Source: Salvelinus alpinus (lineage: Eukaryota > Chordata > Actinopteri > Salmoniformes > Salmonidae). From it: a DNA stretch of 64,000 bases. The position numbers and the translations under genes were made by a program. The stretch is taken from the NCBI RefSeq assembly GCF_045679555.1, contig NC_092087.1:88310966-88374965 (forward strand). Reading direction: 5' to 3'. This document shows positions 1-23,000 of the stretch, piece by piece; positions within the stretch are counted from its first letter, which is position 1; each line of letters begins with the position of its first letter. The notes under the pieces were generated by a model. It was given only the letters and a program-made list of their open reading frames with translations, made no database searches and had not been told where the DNA came from.

Positions 1-139
1 CCTAGAGGCCGTCTCTCTGCTTTGATTGGTTCTAAGCGTTCCTATGAGTTCTAACAGTTCTGATGGTGCTGGTTGGCTTCTGGGCTCTGGGGGGGAAGTT
101 TCCCTCGGTACAGTGCTAGACTCAGCTTCCCCTCACCAA

Positions 140-490
140 ATCATAACCTTAAAGGGTCAATCAGCAGTTGCTACGTACATTTTTGGACTTAGCAACTGGC
201 CCATTGATTCTTGAAGAATGTAACTTATAAATGCCTCATGAGCTTAATTAAAAATATAAGCTTGTTTTACTCCAACGTTTGTAAACAACGTAAATGTAAA
301 CAAATAGCCTCAACATGGTTAAAACTAGAATGTTGATATCATGGATTGACAGTCTTTGCATCCATAGCTCTAGCTATGCATTTGAGAGCGGTTACAACTC
401 TCCAGCCCCGTCCCTCAGCTTTTTACCAAAACAGACGGGGAGTACGCTTTGTTATTGTTTCAACTGCTGATTGCTGCTTTAACCGTTAGC
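140..490. repeat. Interspersed repeat, salmonid type
   Basis: AT-rich non-coding block beginning near the phrase GGGTCAATCAGCAGTTGC and ending near GATTGCTGCTTTAA. I recognise it from memory as a widespread salmonid interspersed repeat. No open frame of note and no terminal repeats that I can define. The class is not determined. Bases 1-139 hold nothing I can name. Confidence 0.5.
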
Positions 491-1737
491 GGTGGAAATG
501 GAAAACCGACCCAAGATCAGTGACTAGGGGCTACGTCACCCTACTCCGTTGTCCGTTTCCGGAAGAAACCCGTTTTTAAGTCGACTTCCTAATGAAAGAC
601 CCTGTTCAGTTCCTCTGGAACTGTTTACATGACTTTTTGGAACGAGGAGGAGGTCCTTTGGAGAACATTTCACTTCCCTCTCCTTGTTTTTGTGAACAAT
701 CATGGACTATGGTACATATTTATTTGTGTTATTGTTGTTGTTATGCAACCCTAATCAGAATATGAATAATACAACGTCAACATTTAATTGTTAACATACT
801 TGTTATATTTCTTATTCATACCAGAGCTGCCTTAGCAGCTCATTGGAGGGACATTGTAGATGGTAATGATAGGCTTCCTCTCAGCTTTGGTTGCTCGGTT
901 ACAGTCATCCGGCTAAATGCTCATTCAGCTTAGTGCGTGTGGGCAGGCAGGCAGGAGTGAGGATTTACCGTTTGTCCATTAGATGCGCGGGCAGTGTGGT
1001 ACTGCGTGTTGAGGTGTGGAGTTATGGGTCACTCATCCATACAGGCTGTGTGTGTGAGGTAAGGGGTTCACTCATCCATACTGTGTGTGTGTGTGTGTGT
1101 TAAGGGGTTCACTCATGCATATAGACTGTGTATTTTCCTCCCATCCATCAATGCCTATCACTCCTTAATGGGACCGAGATCACAGAAAACTGGCTTTATT
1201 TAACTGCAGTAAATCTCATCACTCTTGTGTCCTGCTCTCTCTCTTTTTTCCTCCCTCTTGCTCTCTCTTCCGCTCTCAAACACCTCTTCCTTTCTCTCTC
1301 TTTCTTAATTTACATGTTTTATTCTGTCATTCATTTGGGGATTTTTGCCCAACAGACAAGTATCTGTTGGAAGACTATTGCTATCAAACTATTTTCTGAG
1401 CATTTATGAGAAATAAAATCTTACCATTATGTATTTATAAGAATCATTCCTAATTGTGCCCGTTTACGGGGGTCTTGGGGGGGGGAGTGCCTTTTTATGT
1501 ACTATTTAAATTATGTTTCATATGCTTCTGTCATCTATAAACATTTTAATCTTGAGTTTTTGGGTTGAGATTTGGACACAGAATTGGATTATGATTCAGT
1601 CGATATTGTGAAATAACTTGACCTTGGTGTCTTCAGATCAATTGGCTAGGCCAATTAAATAATTATTTTAATGTTTCGGAGTCGTTTGTTTACTGGCCGT
1701 GTCGTCGTTTTTAGGAAGAAAACAAAGCAGATTTAAG
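491..1737. other. No gene seen; short GT tract and low-complexity DNA
   Basis: No coding exon is supported here. There is a short three-copy direct repeat around GGGGTTCACTCATCCATA (about 1035-1120) with a GT microsatellite at 1080-1102, and a CT-rich patch at about 1230-1305. The short open frames have no recognisable domain and no splice context. Confidence 0.5.
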
Positions 1738-2010
1738 CAATAAGGCCCGAGGGCAGTGTGGTATATATGCAATATACCACGGCTAAGGGCTGTTCTTAAG
1801 CACGACACACTGCGGAGTGCCTTGATACAGCCCTTAGCCGTGGTATATTGGCCATATACCACAAACCCCTGAGGTGCCTTATTGCCATTATAAACTGGTT
1901 ACCAATGTAATTAGAACAGTACTTTTTGTCATACTCATTGTATATGGTCTGATATACCATGGCTTTCAGCCAATCAGCATTCAGGGCTCTAACTACCCAG
2001 TTTAGAATAG
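1738..2010. mobile_element. Hairpin interspersed repeat (MITE-like)
   Basis: Long inverted repeat: the arm at about 1759-1793 (GCAATATACCACGGCTAAGG) is mirrored at about 1826-1860 (CCTTAGCCGTGGTATATTGG). The body continues through TTATTGCCATTATAAACTGG and ends near CAGCCAATCAGCATTCAGGG. Related pieces occur at 7470-7542 with 8416-8480, and at 48010-48165. I infer a non-autonomous DNA element; the superfamily is not determined. Confidence 0.6.
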
Positions 2011-2675
2011 GCTATATAGTGCAACTGACTGCAGAAGAATTTGCTTCAGTGTAAAACATTGTCAGCATGAAGATACTTAAATATAAGTGATTTCTGTTGC
2101 TGAGGCTTCGAAATAGGTTAGGTCCTACTGCCCAAACGAACATATCCTTCATTTGTTTCCACAATGAATATGTAGCCTAGGCTACTATCAGTCAAGCATA
2201 AATACCAATGTACACCAATCAAATTAGCAATATTTGTTCATTTTAATAAAATAAATAAAAGTACTTTGACAGGTTCTGCTCAGCAGGCAACGATTTATGA
2301 ACATTTAATAATAGCCTACATTAGGCAACGCAGGTAACCTACAACGGAGGGGGCCGAGTGAGGGTCGGCATAGGGATATTAGGGAGTGTGGGGGGGTTGA
2401 CAAAAGAGCTTTGTAGCCTAGTAACAACTTTCTCTCACACACAAACACACATTGCACTTGGGTTTTTCGTTTTGTCTTTTTTTTGTTTTACACCGCTAGT
2501 ATTAAACAAACATTATTCACATCCGTTTTTTTATATATATAAATGATGAGGAAACATTCAATGTCATCGTCAATCAACGGGTCCTTCTTTTTCGCTCACG
2601 CTGCCTGCGTTCTCGCCCATCTGCCTCGCGGAAAGTCAACTGTTGTTGTTGGCGCCGGCGGAGGATTTGTTGGTC

Positions 2676-3740
2676 TCACGCGGCCAGGCAGTCCAGCGAG
2701 TCGAGGGAGAGGAACACGTCAGCCTTGCACTGGAACGTACTCGTCCCGTCCCGCAGCAGCTCGCAGCTCTTCAGGTTGGGAGAGATGTCTGTCACACAGA
2801 TAGCCTGAGAGCGAGAGAAACGGCGAGTTAAATGATGTTCAGTCATTAATTGTGGCACATTAAAGTAGGCCTGTTTGGGGGAAATGTGCTGAAATATAGA
2901 AAAATCGAATGGATACAAATTTAAGAAATGAAAATAATTTGTTTTTATTGTCACATTGAAATATAGACCGACTAAGACATTTTGTCTTGTCAAAGTTTGG
3001 TTTTAGTTCAGTTTTGTTTTTGTCACGTTCAGGTTACTATTTATAGGCTATTATTCAAGTAGGTCTAGCCTATAGTCTACAATGTATTTAATCGGGCATA
3101 AAGACTGCTAAGACGTTTTAATTCCTTTGTGACAGTAGGCAAGTTGCGCGTCTCTGGTGCTAAAAAGAACAGCGCCTTTTACGCAGTAGTCTGATATCTG
3201 GCGCGCTACTTCCTAGTCGATTCCAATTGATATAATCTCACCTTTAAAAGATGTTTAAACTTTTAAATGTGACTAAGGCACTTTGCCCCCCAAAAATACA
3301 TTATAACAATGGTAATCAATTCACTTCATTAATTTGCGTGCAGGTAGAATCTAAGAAGAAATGTACTGTATTTGACCATATATAGGCCTAATGGGGCCTA
3401 ACCTACTCTCTTTGGGTACCATCTACCTTAGACTTTAATTCAACGATGTTACCTCCCAAATCACACTTACCATGTTTTTGAGCACGGGGGTCTGTCGGTT
3501 ACCGTCAGTCACCAAGTTGTTCTCGGTGCCGGTATTCTCCCCGCTGTCCATCACCGTTTCTTCTGACTCAGACCTCCGGATGTACGGGGACCTCCGGATC
3601 CCGGACAGCAGACCCGAGGCTCGGCCGACCGAGTGGTAGCTCGGTCCGGTGGACTGCTTGTACCACGCCTCGATAGGGTGGCACGAGATAAGCATGGAGA
3701 TACCGACGCACACCACGGCGAATCTAACAGACCTCTCCAT
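2676..3740 (-). CDS. npb: Neuropeptide B preproprotein, two exons
   Basis: Secreted neuropeptide precursor; in vertebrates the mature peptide activates the NPBWR receptors (GPR7/GPR8) in brain and endocrine tissue. Exon 1 is 3740-3471 (90 codons) ending ATG|GTAAGT; exon 2 is 2804-2676 after a CTCTCAG acceptor, phase 0, giving 132 residues against 125 in human. Residues 1-25 form a hydrophobic signal peptide ending ...HPIEA. The mature peptide starts [20 protein letters not shown] and runs to RRSPYI before a dibasic RR, the NPB-29 layout; an internal RR before SPYI allows a shorter NPB-23-like form. Exon 2 has the conserved cysteine-rich tail ([31 protein letters not shown]). SPYI-RR fits NPB better than NPW, whose peptide ends differently. 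The intron is 666 bp. No defect seen. Confidence 0.93.
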
Positions 3741-3930
3741 CTCGTGACGCTTTTTTACGCAGCTGGATGGAATGTTGGTTTGACGGTTGGTTCGGTTGTC
3801 GTCGGGATGTTTTTGGTTCTTCTGTTCTTGTCTTCTTCTCTGGTGAGCTGTAGCCTAGGTTACCAATATCAACTGACGTTCTTGTTGGCCGGTCCTTCCG
3901 TTGGTTGGGTGTTCTCGAATGTTGTGGCCG

Positions 3931-3940
3931 TTTATATAGG
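3931..3940 (-). promoter_or_regulatory. TATA box of npb
   Basis: On the minus strand the sequence reads CCTATATAAA, a good TATA box about 190 bp upstream of the npb start codon, with GC-rich flanks. A transcription start about 30 bp downstream, near 3900, would give a 5' leader of about 160 bases. Inferred from sequence only. Confidence 0.6.
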
Positions 3941-4403
3941 CGCGCGGCACGATCGTGACCTGTCGATTGGATCAGAAGGCTTGAATGATTCATCTTTACG
4001 CACGCAGATGAACAATCCAATCCGGATTTTTGCGTTTTCTCTTTCCCCCTGTGTTTGGGGAGGCAGGGGGAGGTTGACATAGTGACATCACACCGGTCCT
4101 CATAATCTGTTTCTTGAGTACTAGAAAGTAAATTATGTTTATTGGCATATGACTGGAATTTCGTCATGAATGGTCCAACTTCAGATGCTTTAACTTTACA
4201 GAATTGGGAGAGAAAGAGAGAGACAGTCCACTGAATGGATTAGGAAATGTGTTCAAGTGCTCGTAAATTATACGCTATCCTAAAAAGAACACGTTTTCAG
4301 TTAGCTTGTTAGTTTATCCTTCGGTAGAACGCCGTACCTCCACAACAGTGTAAATAAGATCCCCGTTTTTAGATAACAGCCTATATAACCAATGAATGGT
4401 GTG

Positions 4404-5083
4404 GCTGCTGAACAAGTTGAGGGAACTAAATAACTTGGTGTTACCTTAGATTCTAAACTGTCATGGTCAAAACATAAATATTCAATGGTTGTAAAGATGG
4501 GGAGAGGTTTGTCCGTAATAAAGAATGATCTGCTTTTATGACGCCTCACTCCAAAAAGCAAGTGTAGTTTAGTATTTTCTTGATTATTGCCCAGTCGTGT
4601 GGTCAAGCTGCAGCTGGCCCAGAACAGAGCGTCACGTCTTGCTCTTCATTGTAATCAGAGGGCTCAATTTACACACAGCTCTGACACACACACTTAACAC
4701 ACTAGACATGTCACCAGGGGTCTTTTGTTTTACAGTCCCCAAATCCAGAACAAATTCAAGAAAGCGTACAGTATTATATAGAGCCATTATTGAATGGAAC
4801 TCCCATCTCTTATTGCTTAAATGAACAGCAAACCTGGTTTCAAAAAACAGATAAAGCAACGCCTCGAGGCACAACGCCTCTCCCCTATTTGATAGTTTGG
4901 GTGTATGTATTGATATGTAGGCTACATGTGCCTTTTTTTAAATTATTGATGTAGTTCTGTCCTTGAGCTGTTCTTGTCTATTACTGTTCTGTATTATGTC
5001 ATGTTTTGTGTGGACCCCAGGAAGAGCAGCTGAAGCTATCGCAACAGCTAATGGGGATCCTAATAAAATACCACCTTGTCGTC
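4404..5083 (+). mobile_element. LINE 3' end (non-LTR retrotransposon)
   Basis: Decayed C-terminal coding remnant and 3' tail of a LINE. Traces of the end of the second reading frame are visible (for example VPKSRTNSRKRTVLYRAIIE near 4737-4800), followed by a 3' UTR ending in TGGACCCCAGGAAGAG, GCTAATGGGGATCC and TAATAAAATACC. I recognise the tail as that of a common salmonid LINE of the L2/RSg type; the exact family is uncertain. It is 5' truncated, as is usual for LINEs. Confidence 0.65.
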
Positions 5084-5747
5084 CATACATGACCAAATGG
5101 GGAAATAATAATTACTCATAGGCTCCATTAATCTAGATTAAAAAAAAGTTAACTTAAAAGTTCTGATCAAAGGCCATCTCCAATATCGGAGAGCTGATCA
5201 TCAATAATCTGACCAAATAACGCTAATGGAACTGAGCAGTCTATGATTTAAAACGAATCGATTAATCAAATTGTCTGTGGTTCTTGTGATTCAGCCGGAT
5301 CTGAAGGTAGTCGCCTTGTGTGATCCACATGCAACAGGCTGATATAATATAGCCTAGAAACAAGCCTAGCTTTCCTCTAGGGCTATACAATATGTTTTCA
5401 GTTTACTGTTAGGCCTAGGTAGCCTATCACACATGCGTTTTCATCATCAGAAATCATTTACACAAGCCAGCTGCTTGGAATAAAAAGGTCTGTAAATTAA
5501 AACAGAACATTTCTGTTTCCTTCTTACAGTTCCGTTCATCACATCCCCAAATATAAGTTTGATATCAAAGAGAAAGAGACTTTAAACTGTGATGCGCCAA
5601 CTAGTTCATATAACTATATCAGCTTTTAAGAACTTAAATACAGATTACATTATTATGAAATAAAGAATAAAACAGGAGAAGCAAGAAAATACTTTATTTT
5701 ACAAAATACATAAAATCTCAACATCTAGATGTTAAACTGAAATCATA

Positions 5748-5791
5748 CAGTTTGGGTGTATGTATTGATATGTAGGCTACATGTGCCTTTT
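5748..5791 (+). repeat. Second copy of a LINE tail segment
   Basis: About 42 bases (GTTTGGGTGTATGTATTGAT and onward to CATGTGCCTTTTT) match 4896-4938 inside the LINE 3' end almost exactly, without the rest of the element. It is directly followed by a perfect hairpin at 5792-5831. Confidence 0.7.
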
Positions 5792-5831
5792 TTCAGTGCA
5801 AATGTATGAAATCCAGTACATTTGCACTGAA
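5792..5831. repeat. Perfect 15-bp inverted repeat
   Basis: Left arm TTCAGTGCAAATGTA (5792-5806) and right arm TACATTTGCACTGAA (5817-5831) are exact reverse complements with a 10-base loop. It lies about 550 bp beyond the sgsh stop codon on the transcribed side, so it could be in a long 3' UTR or downstream of it. Confidence 0.8.
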
Positions 5832-6283
5832 GCTATACCACATTTTGTTTTTTGTTTTTCAGCCATAGATGGTCATCATAATCATAACCCATAGTTCTTC
5901 CTGTTCAGGTCACGAGGTGGTTTCTGGCCAAAACTCCTGGCCCTATAGTCATAACTCGTGGGTTATAACTCGCATTCAAATAAAGACAGTTGTGGCTGCA
6001 CAAAATCCCCAAGTACCCCTTTAATGGCCACATGTACTCTTAACCTCTAACCTCTACCTGTTACAGCCAGAAAAGGATGGGCCATCGTAGGAGCCGGATT
6101 CCTCTCCATCTTACTTCCTAGATTCCTTCTTTCTTGGTAGATGTTCCTGGCCACTGGGATTCTTCTTCTGCATCGATTGCTCTGTGGAGGTTCAGGCCGG
6201 CTAACTAGGAAGCACATTGTGACTACTGCTGATGTTAAAAGGGCTTTATAAAATAAACATGATTGATTGTGGATCAACCAGGG

Positions 6284-6380
6284 TCCAGTTGTGGTCTAGC
6301 TGTGGTCTAGTTGTGGTCTAGTTGTGGTCTAGTTGTGGTCCAGTTGGGGTCTAGTTGGGGTCTAGTTGTGGTCTAGCTGC
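6284..6380. repeat. 11-bp minisatellite (GTTGTGGTCTA)
   Basis: About eight tandem copies of GTTGTGGTCTA with variants such as GTTGGGGTCTA and GCTGCGGTC. It begins directly after the sgsh stop codon on the minus strand, so it should be in the 3' UTR. Confidence 0.85.
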
Positions 6381-6382
6381 GG

Positions 6383-17477
<11,095 letters not shown>

Positions 17478-18060
17478 ATCCGTCTCATAAAGTTACAAAT
17501 CATAAACACAATCTTTTCAGTTGCAGTAAATTGCAGAGTTCATTTTCTAAGAAAATATAGCATCAGCTCTATAAAGCTTGTGTCAAACACTCCCGTCAAA
17601 GTGTTTGTTTGACATTATTGACATATTCTACATTGAACTAAGCCTACCCTCTATTTACTGATTACTCTAGAAATAATCAATATCTTGTTTTCTCTTGATC
17701 GTAGAAAATGCAGTGTGAAAATCAATTTGATCTAGTTCCGGAAACAACGCAAACGCAGCTTTTCAAACCCCGTCACATGATCGTGGTCACATGAGGCGGA
17801 GTGTTTACGTTTTGCCGGAGAAGAGTGGACGCAACGGAAGTCGCTCTTTTATTTTCTTGCTCAACGCAAGTGACATTTAGGGAAGGCGGTTTCTTGATCT
17901 GCACGAGTTAAATTTAAGGGAAGTGGTTTGGAAGTGACTGCAGTGATTATGTTGCTGACCTCGCTTAGTTGCTGCGGTCAGTAAACGAAAGAACAGATGT
18001 ATTGTGATTGAAGAACACAGGCGTTTCATAAAGAATAGAACGCCTGGAAATAGGTTTGTC
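17478..18060. promoter_or_regulatory. Bidirectional promoter region of sgsh and slc26a11
   Basis: The short region upstream of the sgsh ATG is relatively CpG-rich (17735-17960) and leads in the opposite direction toward slc26a11. No TATA box is obvious, typical of housekeeping lysosomal genes. It contains two CLEAR-like E-boxes (17772-17781 and 17786-17795). The exact transcription starts cannot be placed from sequence. The same two genes are head to head in human, from memory. Confidence 0.65.
17772..17795. promoter_or_regulatory. Two CLEAR-like E-boxes (TFEB/TFE3/MITF type)
   Basis: GTCACATGAT (17772-17781) and GTCACATGAG (17786-17795) sit 14 bases apart, start to start. Both match the CLEAR consensus GTCACGTGAC except at central and end positions; TCACATGA is the M-box form also bound by MiT factors. 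They are about 300 bp from the sgsh start codon in a shared lysosomal promoter. Binding is inferred. Confidence 0.55.
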
Positions 18061-18221
18061 TATTTAAGTAATTCATTCTGTATCTATTCCACTGGATTGT
18101 TTTATTGCCAGTCAGTATATGCCTGCCCAGTATGTGTGTCCGTGTATCCGTCCGTCCGTGTCTGTCTGTGTCTGTACAGTGTATATATGTATATGTGTGT
18201 ACGTAAGGTCTTGGCAATGCT

Positions 18222-18223
<2 letters not shown>

Positions 18224-18258
<35 letters not shown>
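18224..18258. repeat. GT microsatellite
   Basis: GT dinucleotide run ending in GCGCGCGC, in the 5' part of slc26a11 (upstream intron or leader). Confidence 0.9.
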
Positions 18259-18262
<4 letters not shown>

Positions 18263-18404
18263 GTACGCCTGCCTGAGGCCTGAGCAGTTATGAAAATGAC
18301 TGTGGACCCAATGACAAATTTAAAACTGTATGAGACCAGAATGCAAATTGTAAAGTAGATATTCAACCAAATTGTCATGTGATCGTGGCTAGACTGTGTA
18401 TATT

Positions 18405-18940
18405 ACATTTGCCCACCAGCGCCATAGCCATATATTCTAAATGGGATGTGGTGGGTTGGCATGGTGACACTGTAGCCGTATATTCTTAATGGGGTGGGGT
18501 GGGTAGGCATGGTGATACCATAGCCGTATATTCTAAATGGGATGTGGTGGGTTGACATGGTGATACCATAGCTGTATATTCTAAATGGGATGGGGTGGGT
18601 TGGCATGGTGATACCATAGCTGTATATTCTAAATGGGATGTGGTGGGTTGACATGGTGATACCATAGCTGTATATTCTAAATGGGATGGGGTGGGTTGGC
18701 ATGGTGATACCATAGCTGTATATTCTAAATGGGATGGGGTGGGTTGGCATGGTAATACCATGGCGTATATTCTAAATGGGGTGGGTTGGCATGGTGATAC
18801 CATAGCTGTATATTCTAAATGGGATGGGGTGGGTTGGCATGGTGATACCATAGCTGTATATTCTAAATGGAATCAGGTGGGTTGGCATGGTGATACCATA
18901 GCCATAGATTTTAAATGGAGTGGGTTGGCATGGTGATAGT
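18405..18940. repeat. 48-bp minisatellite, about 11 copies
   Basis: Unit ACCATAGCTGTATATTCTAA then ATGGGATGGGGTGGGTTGGC and ATGGTGAT; about 11 copies with shortened units near 18765 and 18915. It lies in the 5' region of slc26a11 before the first coding exon. Repetitive open frames on both strands come from the unit being divisible by three. Confidence 0.95.
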
Positions 18941-19189
18941 TAAATCAATCTGCGTATGTTAGGCTGTGTATGTTCTTTTGCCTCGACTGAATTTAGAAAC
19001 TATATATTCAATAAATAAGTGAGCCAAAAATATTTTTCTCGTGCTCTGTTGGCAGTACAGTAGAACTCAGTAGAACTCATGAAAGTAGAGTACAGTAGAC
19101 TGACTGATAAATGCACGTAGCTCACAGTCTAGTTCATCTTGGTTGGCACCCTGATATAAATCTCACACTTGTGGGTAGGATTTTAATAG

Positions 19190-19440
19190 TTCAAGGAAAA
19201 CTCCACCCAAAAACGACCCTTTGGTACAGTATTTGTTTCATTAGTCCATTGTTGACATCTTCCCAAAATGTTTTGCTAGTCAGCAATCCCATTTTTAAGA
19301 TAAGCAACTTTCAAAATACAGACATCATCACCATATGATGCCGAATACGTCATACGGGAATGATTTCTGTATTTTGAAAGTAGCTTATCTTAAACTCGAT
19401 TGCTGACAAGCAAAACCATTTTCCTTTAAGTCTGTCAGGA
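19190..19440. mobile_element. Hairpin MITE
   Basis: The arm TAAGATAAGCAACTTTCAAAATACAG (read in two pieces: TAAGATAAGCAAC and TTTCAAAATACAG, 19295-19321) is mirrored at 19366-19393 as CTGTATTTTGAAAG and TAGCTTATCTTA. Outer parts CAAAATGTTTTGCTAGTCAG and TGCTGACAAGCAAAACCATT also mirror each other. Known teleost repeat by appearance; no coding content. Confidence 0.65.
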
Positions 19441-19556
19441 GACTACAGTCTACAGTATGTCCTCTATTTTACTATCTTTGTCTTTGTTCTTTATGGGCTT
19501 TTATTGCTGGATTTAATTGACCACTTTTCTACTTTCTTTCTGTTCTTTTATCACAG

Positions 19557-19764
19557 TGAGTACACCAGTAATTCCAAAAATGGAATGGAGACACACTGGG
19601 AGGATCTTGCGTTCTGGATTCTAGAATGATTTGAGATGTGACGGTTCTGGGAACGTTGGTGATTCTCTTGGTGTTTTGTCGTCTTTGACCTGCCTAGTTG
19701 GAGTGTGAAGACGTGGATGTCATATTATAGTTGAGTTTGAACCTCACCCACCCTGAGGACTGAG
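19557..19764 (+). other. slc26a11: Predicted 5' untranslated exon of slc26a11
   Basis: A strong acceptor (pyrimidine tract ending TTCTTTTATCACAG at 19556) and a good donor (GACTGAG|GTAAGC at 19764) bound a 208-base non-repetitive block with no long frame. It lies 286 bp before the coding exon. This is a prediction from splice signals only; transcripts would confirm it. Confidence 0.5.
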
Positions 19765-19865
19765 GTAAGCAAACACAACCTACCTGGCCTACTGCTGCCA
19801 CCTATAGTACCTTCCTGGTTTTGCCTGTTTGTGTGTCTATAGAATGGAGACATTGGATTGGTTTT

Positions 19866-19867
<2 letters not shown>

Positions 19868-19933
<66 letters not shown>
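19868..19933. repeat. GT microsatellite, about 33 repeats
   Basis: Uninterrupted GT run between the predicted leader exon and coding exon 1 of slc26a11. Confidence 0.95.
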
Positions 19934-19935
<2 letters not shown>

Positions 19936-20055
19936 GTCTGCCTGCCTGTCTGTGACTCTGCTCTCTGTCTGCATTAACATCTCTCCGCCTCCTCTTCATC
20001 TCATGTTCGGCCCTTCACCAACTACAGACCCTCCTCCGTCTTGGTTCCAGGCAAC

Positions 20056-23000
20056 ATGATGGAGCCCCTGGTGGACCGGCCCGGGCCCCAGATCGGAAGG
20101 TCCTCTCTGGGGGAGAGAATGGCCTCCTGCTGCTCCTACAGAACCCTCCAGGCCTGGCTCCCCATCCTCACCTGGTTACCCAAGTAGGTGTCCCACCCTC
20201 ATCTCTTTCTCTGGTGATGAGAGACAAAGGCTGCCCAGCTAGCACATAATGTTCTGAGAACCATGTGTTTCTTCGGTGGAAATGTCAGTACTTCAGCATG
20301 ACGTTTTCTACAGGTTTCCTCATGGTTCGATTTAAAGTCATGTTCTCAGAACATTAAGAAAACCTTCCATAAAAACCACAAGAAAAGGTTAAAGTTCAAA
20401 GAACGTTCTAAGAATGTTATTTAAAAACATTCTGTTCTCAGCGTCAACAAAACTCCTCTTAATATTTAACATATGTTCAGTTGTTGGCCGTGCCCACTGA
20501 TTGGCCAACCCTGATCTTAATGAGTGGTTGATTACTTTGATATGGGGTCTAAATGAACTAAAATGACCAGCTTTGTAAGAGTTAAGAAAACATGGCCTGC
20601 TAGCTGCATCCTGGTGGCGCAGTGAACTAATTCCATGGATAGAGAACAGAAGATCGTAGATTTGAATCTCACTGACGCCTTGCCACCCTAAAATAAATGT
20701 ATTTGCATGATTGATACTTAGGACGCATGGAAATTCACATGCTTATCTGTGCTGGGAGTTCAGAACTGTTAACCCAAACTAAGCTAGCAGGGTTATTAAA
20801 AGTCTTATTGAAGCATGATCTCGGAACGTTATTTATTTACTTTCAAATATGTCTTGGTCTCTGTCTCTCTCTTTCTCTTTCAATCTAAATCCTTGGGGAG
20901 CTAACACAAGTCTTTCTGTGTTTTCTCCACCTCCAGGTACAGGCTGAGCTGGCTCCAGATGGACCTGATAGCAGGTCTCACCGTGGGTCTAACCACTGTA
21001 CCACAGGCCCTGGCTTATGCTGAGGTGGCCGGCCTACCTGTACAGGTGAGAGAGCCGATGGATCACAGTTCATAGGCCTGAGTGTCTATAGACCATAGTC
21101 TGTACAGTTGAGAGGGAGTGGCTGGGGCGGGGTTTGTCTGTACAGGTGAGAGGGAGGGGCCAGGTGCTTGTCTGTACAAGTGAGAGGGAGGGGCCAGGGG
21201 CGGGGGTTTGTCTGTACAGGGGAGGTGACAGGGGCGGGGTTTGTCTGTACAGGTGAGAGGGAGGGGCCAGGGGCGGGGTTTATCTGTACAGGTGAGAGGG
21301 AGGGGCCAGGGGCGGGGGTTTGTCTGTACAGGTGAGAGGGAGGGGACAGGGGCGGGGTTTATCTGTACAGGTGAGAGGGAGGGGACAGGGGCAGGGTTTA
21401 TCTGTACAGGTGAGAGGGAGGGGCCAGGGGCAGGGTTTATCTGTACAGGTGAGAGGGAGGGGGCGGGGGTTTGTCTGTACAGGTGAGAGGGAGGGGACAG
21501 GGGCAGGGTTTGTCTGTACAGGTGAGAGGGAGGGGACAGGGGCGGGGTTTGTCTGTATAGGTGAGAGGGAGGGGCCAGGGGTGGGGGTTTGTCTGTACAG
21601 GTGAGAGGGAGGGGACAGGGGCGGGGTTTATCTGTACAGGTGAGAGGGAGGGGCCAGGGGCAGGGTTTATCTGTACAGGTGAGAGGGAGGTGTCAGGGTT
21701 AAATAGTTAGGCCTACCTGTACTGGTGAGTGGTAGTAGAAGTACCTGCTATATCTCTGGGACAAGGCCTCTCACGCCAGAAGATCACATGCTGTTTCTAG
21801 TGTTGTCTTGCTCAACCTTTGGCACACCTGTGTTACATTTCCCAACTCCTCACAGTAAGCATAGTTGAGTGTAATGTTGAACATGTTATTGGATCATATA
21901 GCTTTATAGACCTCAGGGTGCATCCCAAATGGCACCCTATTCCCTATATAGTGCACTACTTTTGACCGGAGCCCTATGGGGGAATAGTTTAGGGAATAGG
22001 TACACAGTTGGGACACCGTTCATAGGCCTGAGTATCTATAGACCATAGTCATCAAGTCCTCTCATGTTTTAGTACACTACAGCTTTACCTTGGGGATTCT
22101 TTTACCTGCTACCTGACATAACACTCTTCTCCCTTCATTTTCTCCTACAATCCCCCTCACTTCTCCTCTCTTTCTGTTTCCTACCCAGCTGTCTCTGTCT
22201 CTCAATTCAATTCAAATGGCTTTATTGGCATGGGAATCATGTGTTTACATTGCCAAAGCAAGTGAAATGGATAAACAAACGTGAAATAAACAATAAAAAC
22301 TAACAGTAAACATTACACTCACACATGTTCCAAAATAATAAAGACATTTCAAATGTCATGTTATGTCTATATACAGTAATGTGCAAATAGTTAAAGTACA
22401 AAATGGAAAATAAATAAATATGGGTTGTATTTACAATGTTTGTTTTTCACTGGTTGCCCTTTTCTTGTGGCAACAGGTCTCAAATCCTGTGACTGATTGC
22501 TCACTGTGGTATTTCACCCAGTAGATGTGGGAGTTTATCAAAATTGGATTTGTTTTCAAATTCTTTGTGGGTCTGTGTAATCTGAAGGAAATATGTGTCT
22601 CTAATATGGTTATACATTTGGCAGGAGGTTAGGAAGTGCTCTCTCTCTCTCTACTTCCTTTAAGTCAAATTATCCCCCTCTCTACAGTACGGCTTGTACT
22701 CAGCCTTCATGGGTGGGTTCATCTATACGTTTCTGGGAACCTCCAAGGATGTAACCCTGGGTCCTACTGCCATCATGTCCCTGCTGTGTGCCTCCTACGT
22801 GGGGGGAGACCCGGTTCGAGCCGTCCTCCTCAGCCTGCTCTGTGGAACCATACAGACCGCCATGGCTCTACTACGTCTGGGTAGGGGAGAAATAATAGTT
22901 CCAGTTGTAGATTGTCTTCATAGTTCTGGTTCTAGATCACTTATGGTTCTAGATCACCCTCATAGTTCTGATTCTAGATCACCCTCGTAGTTCTGGTTCT

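Noticed and set aside
2543-2831. Two plus-strand frames with Arg/Ser-rich translation
   Set aside because: They overlap npb exon 2 antisense and have no homology that I can see.
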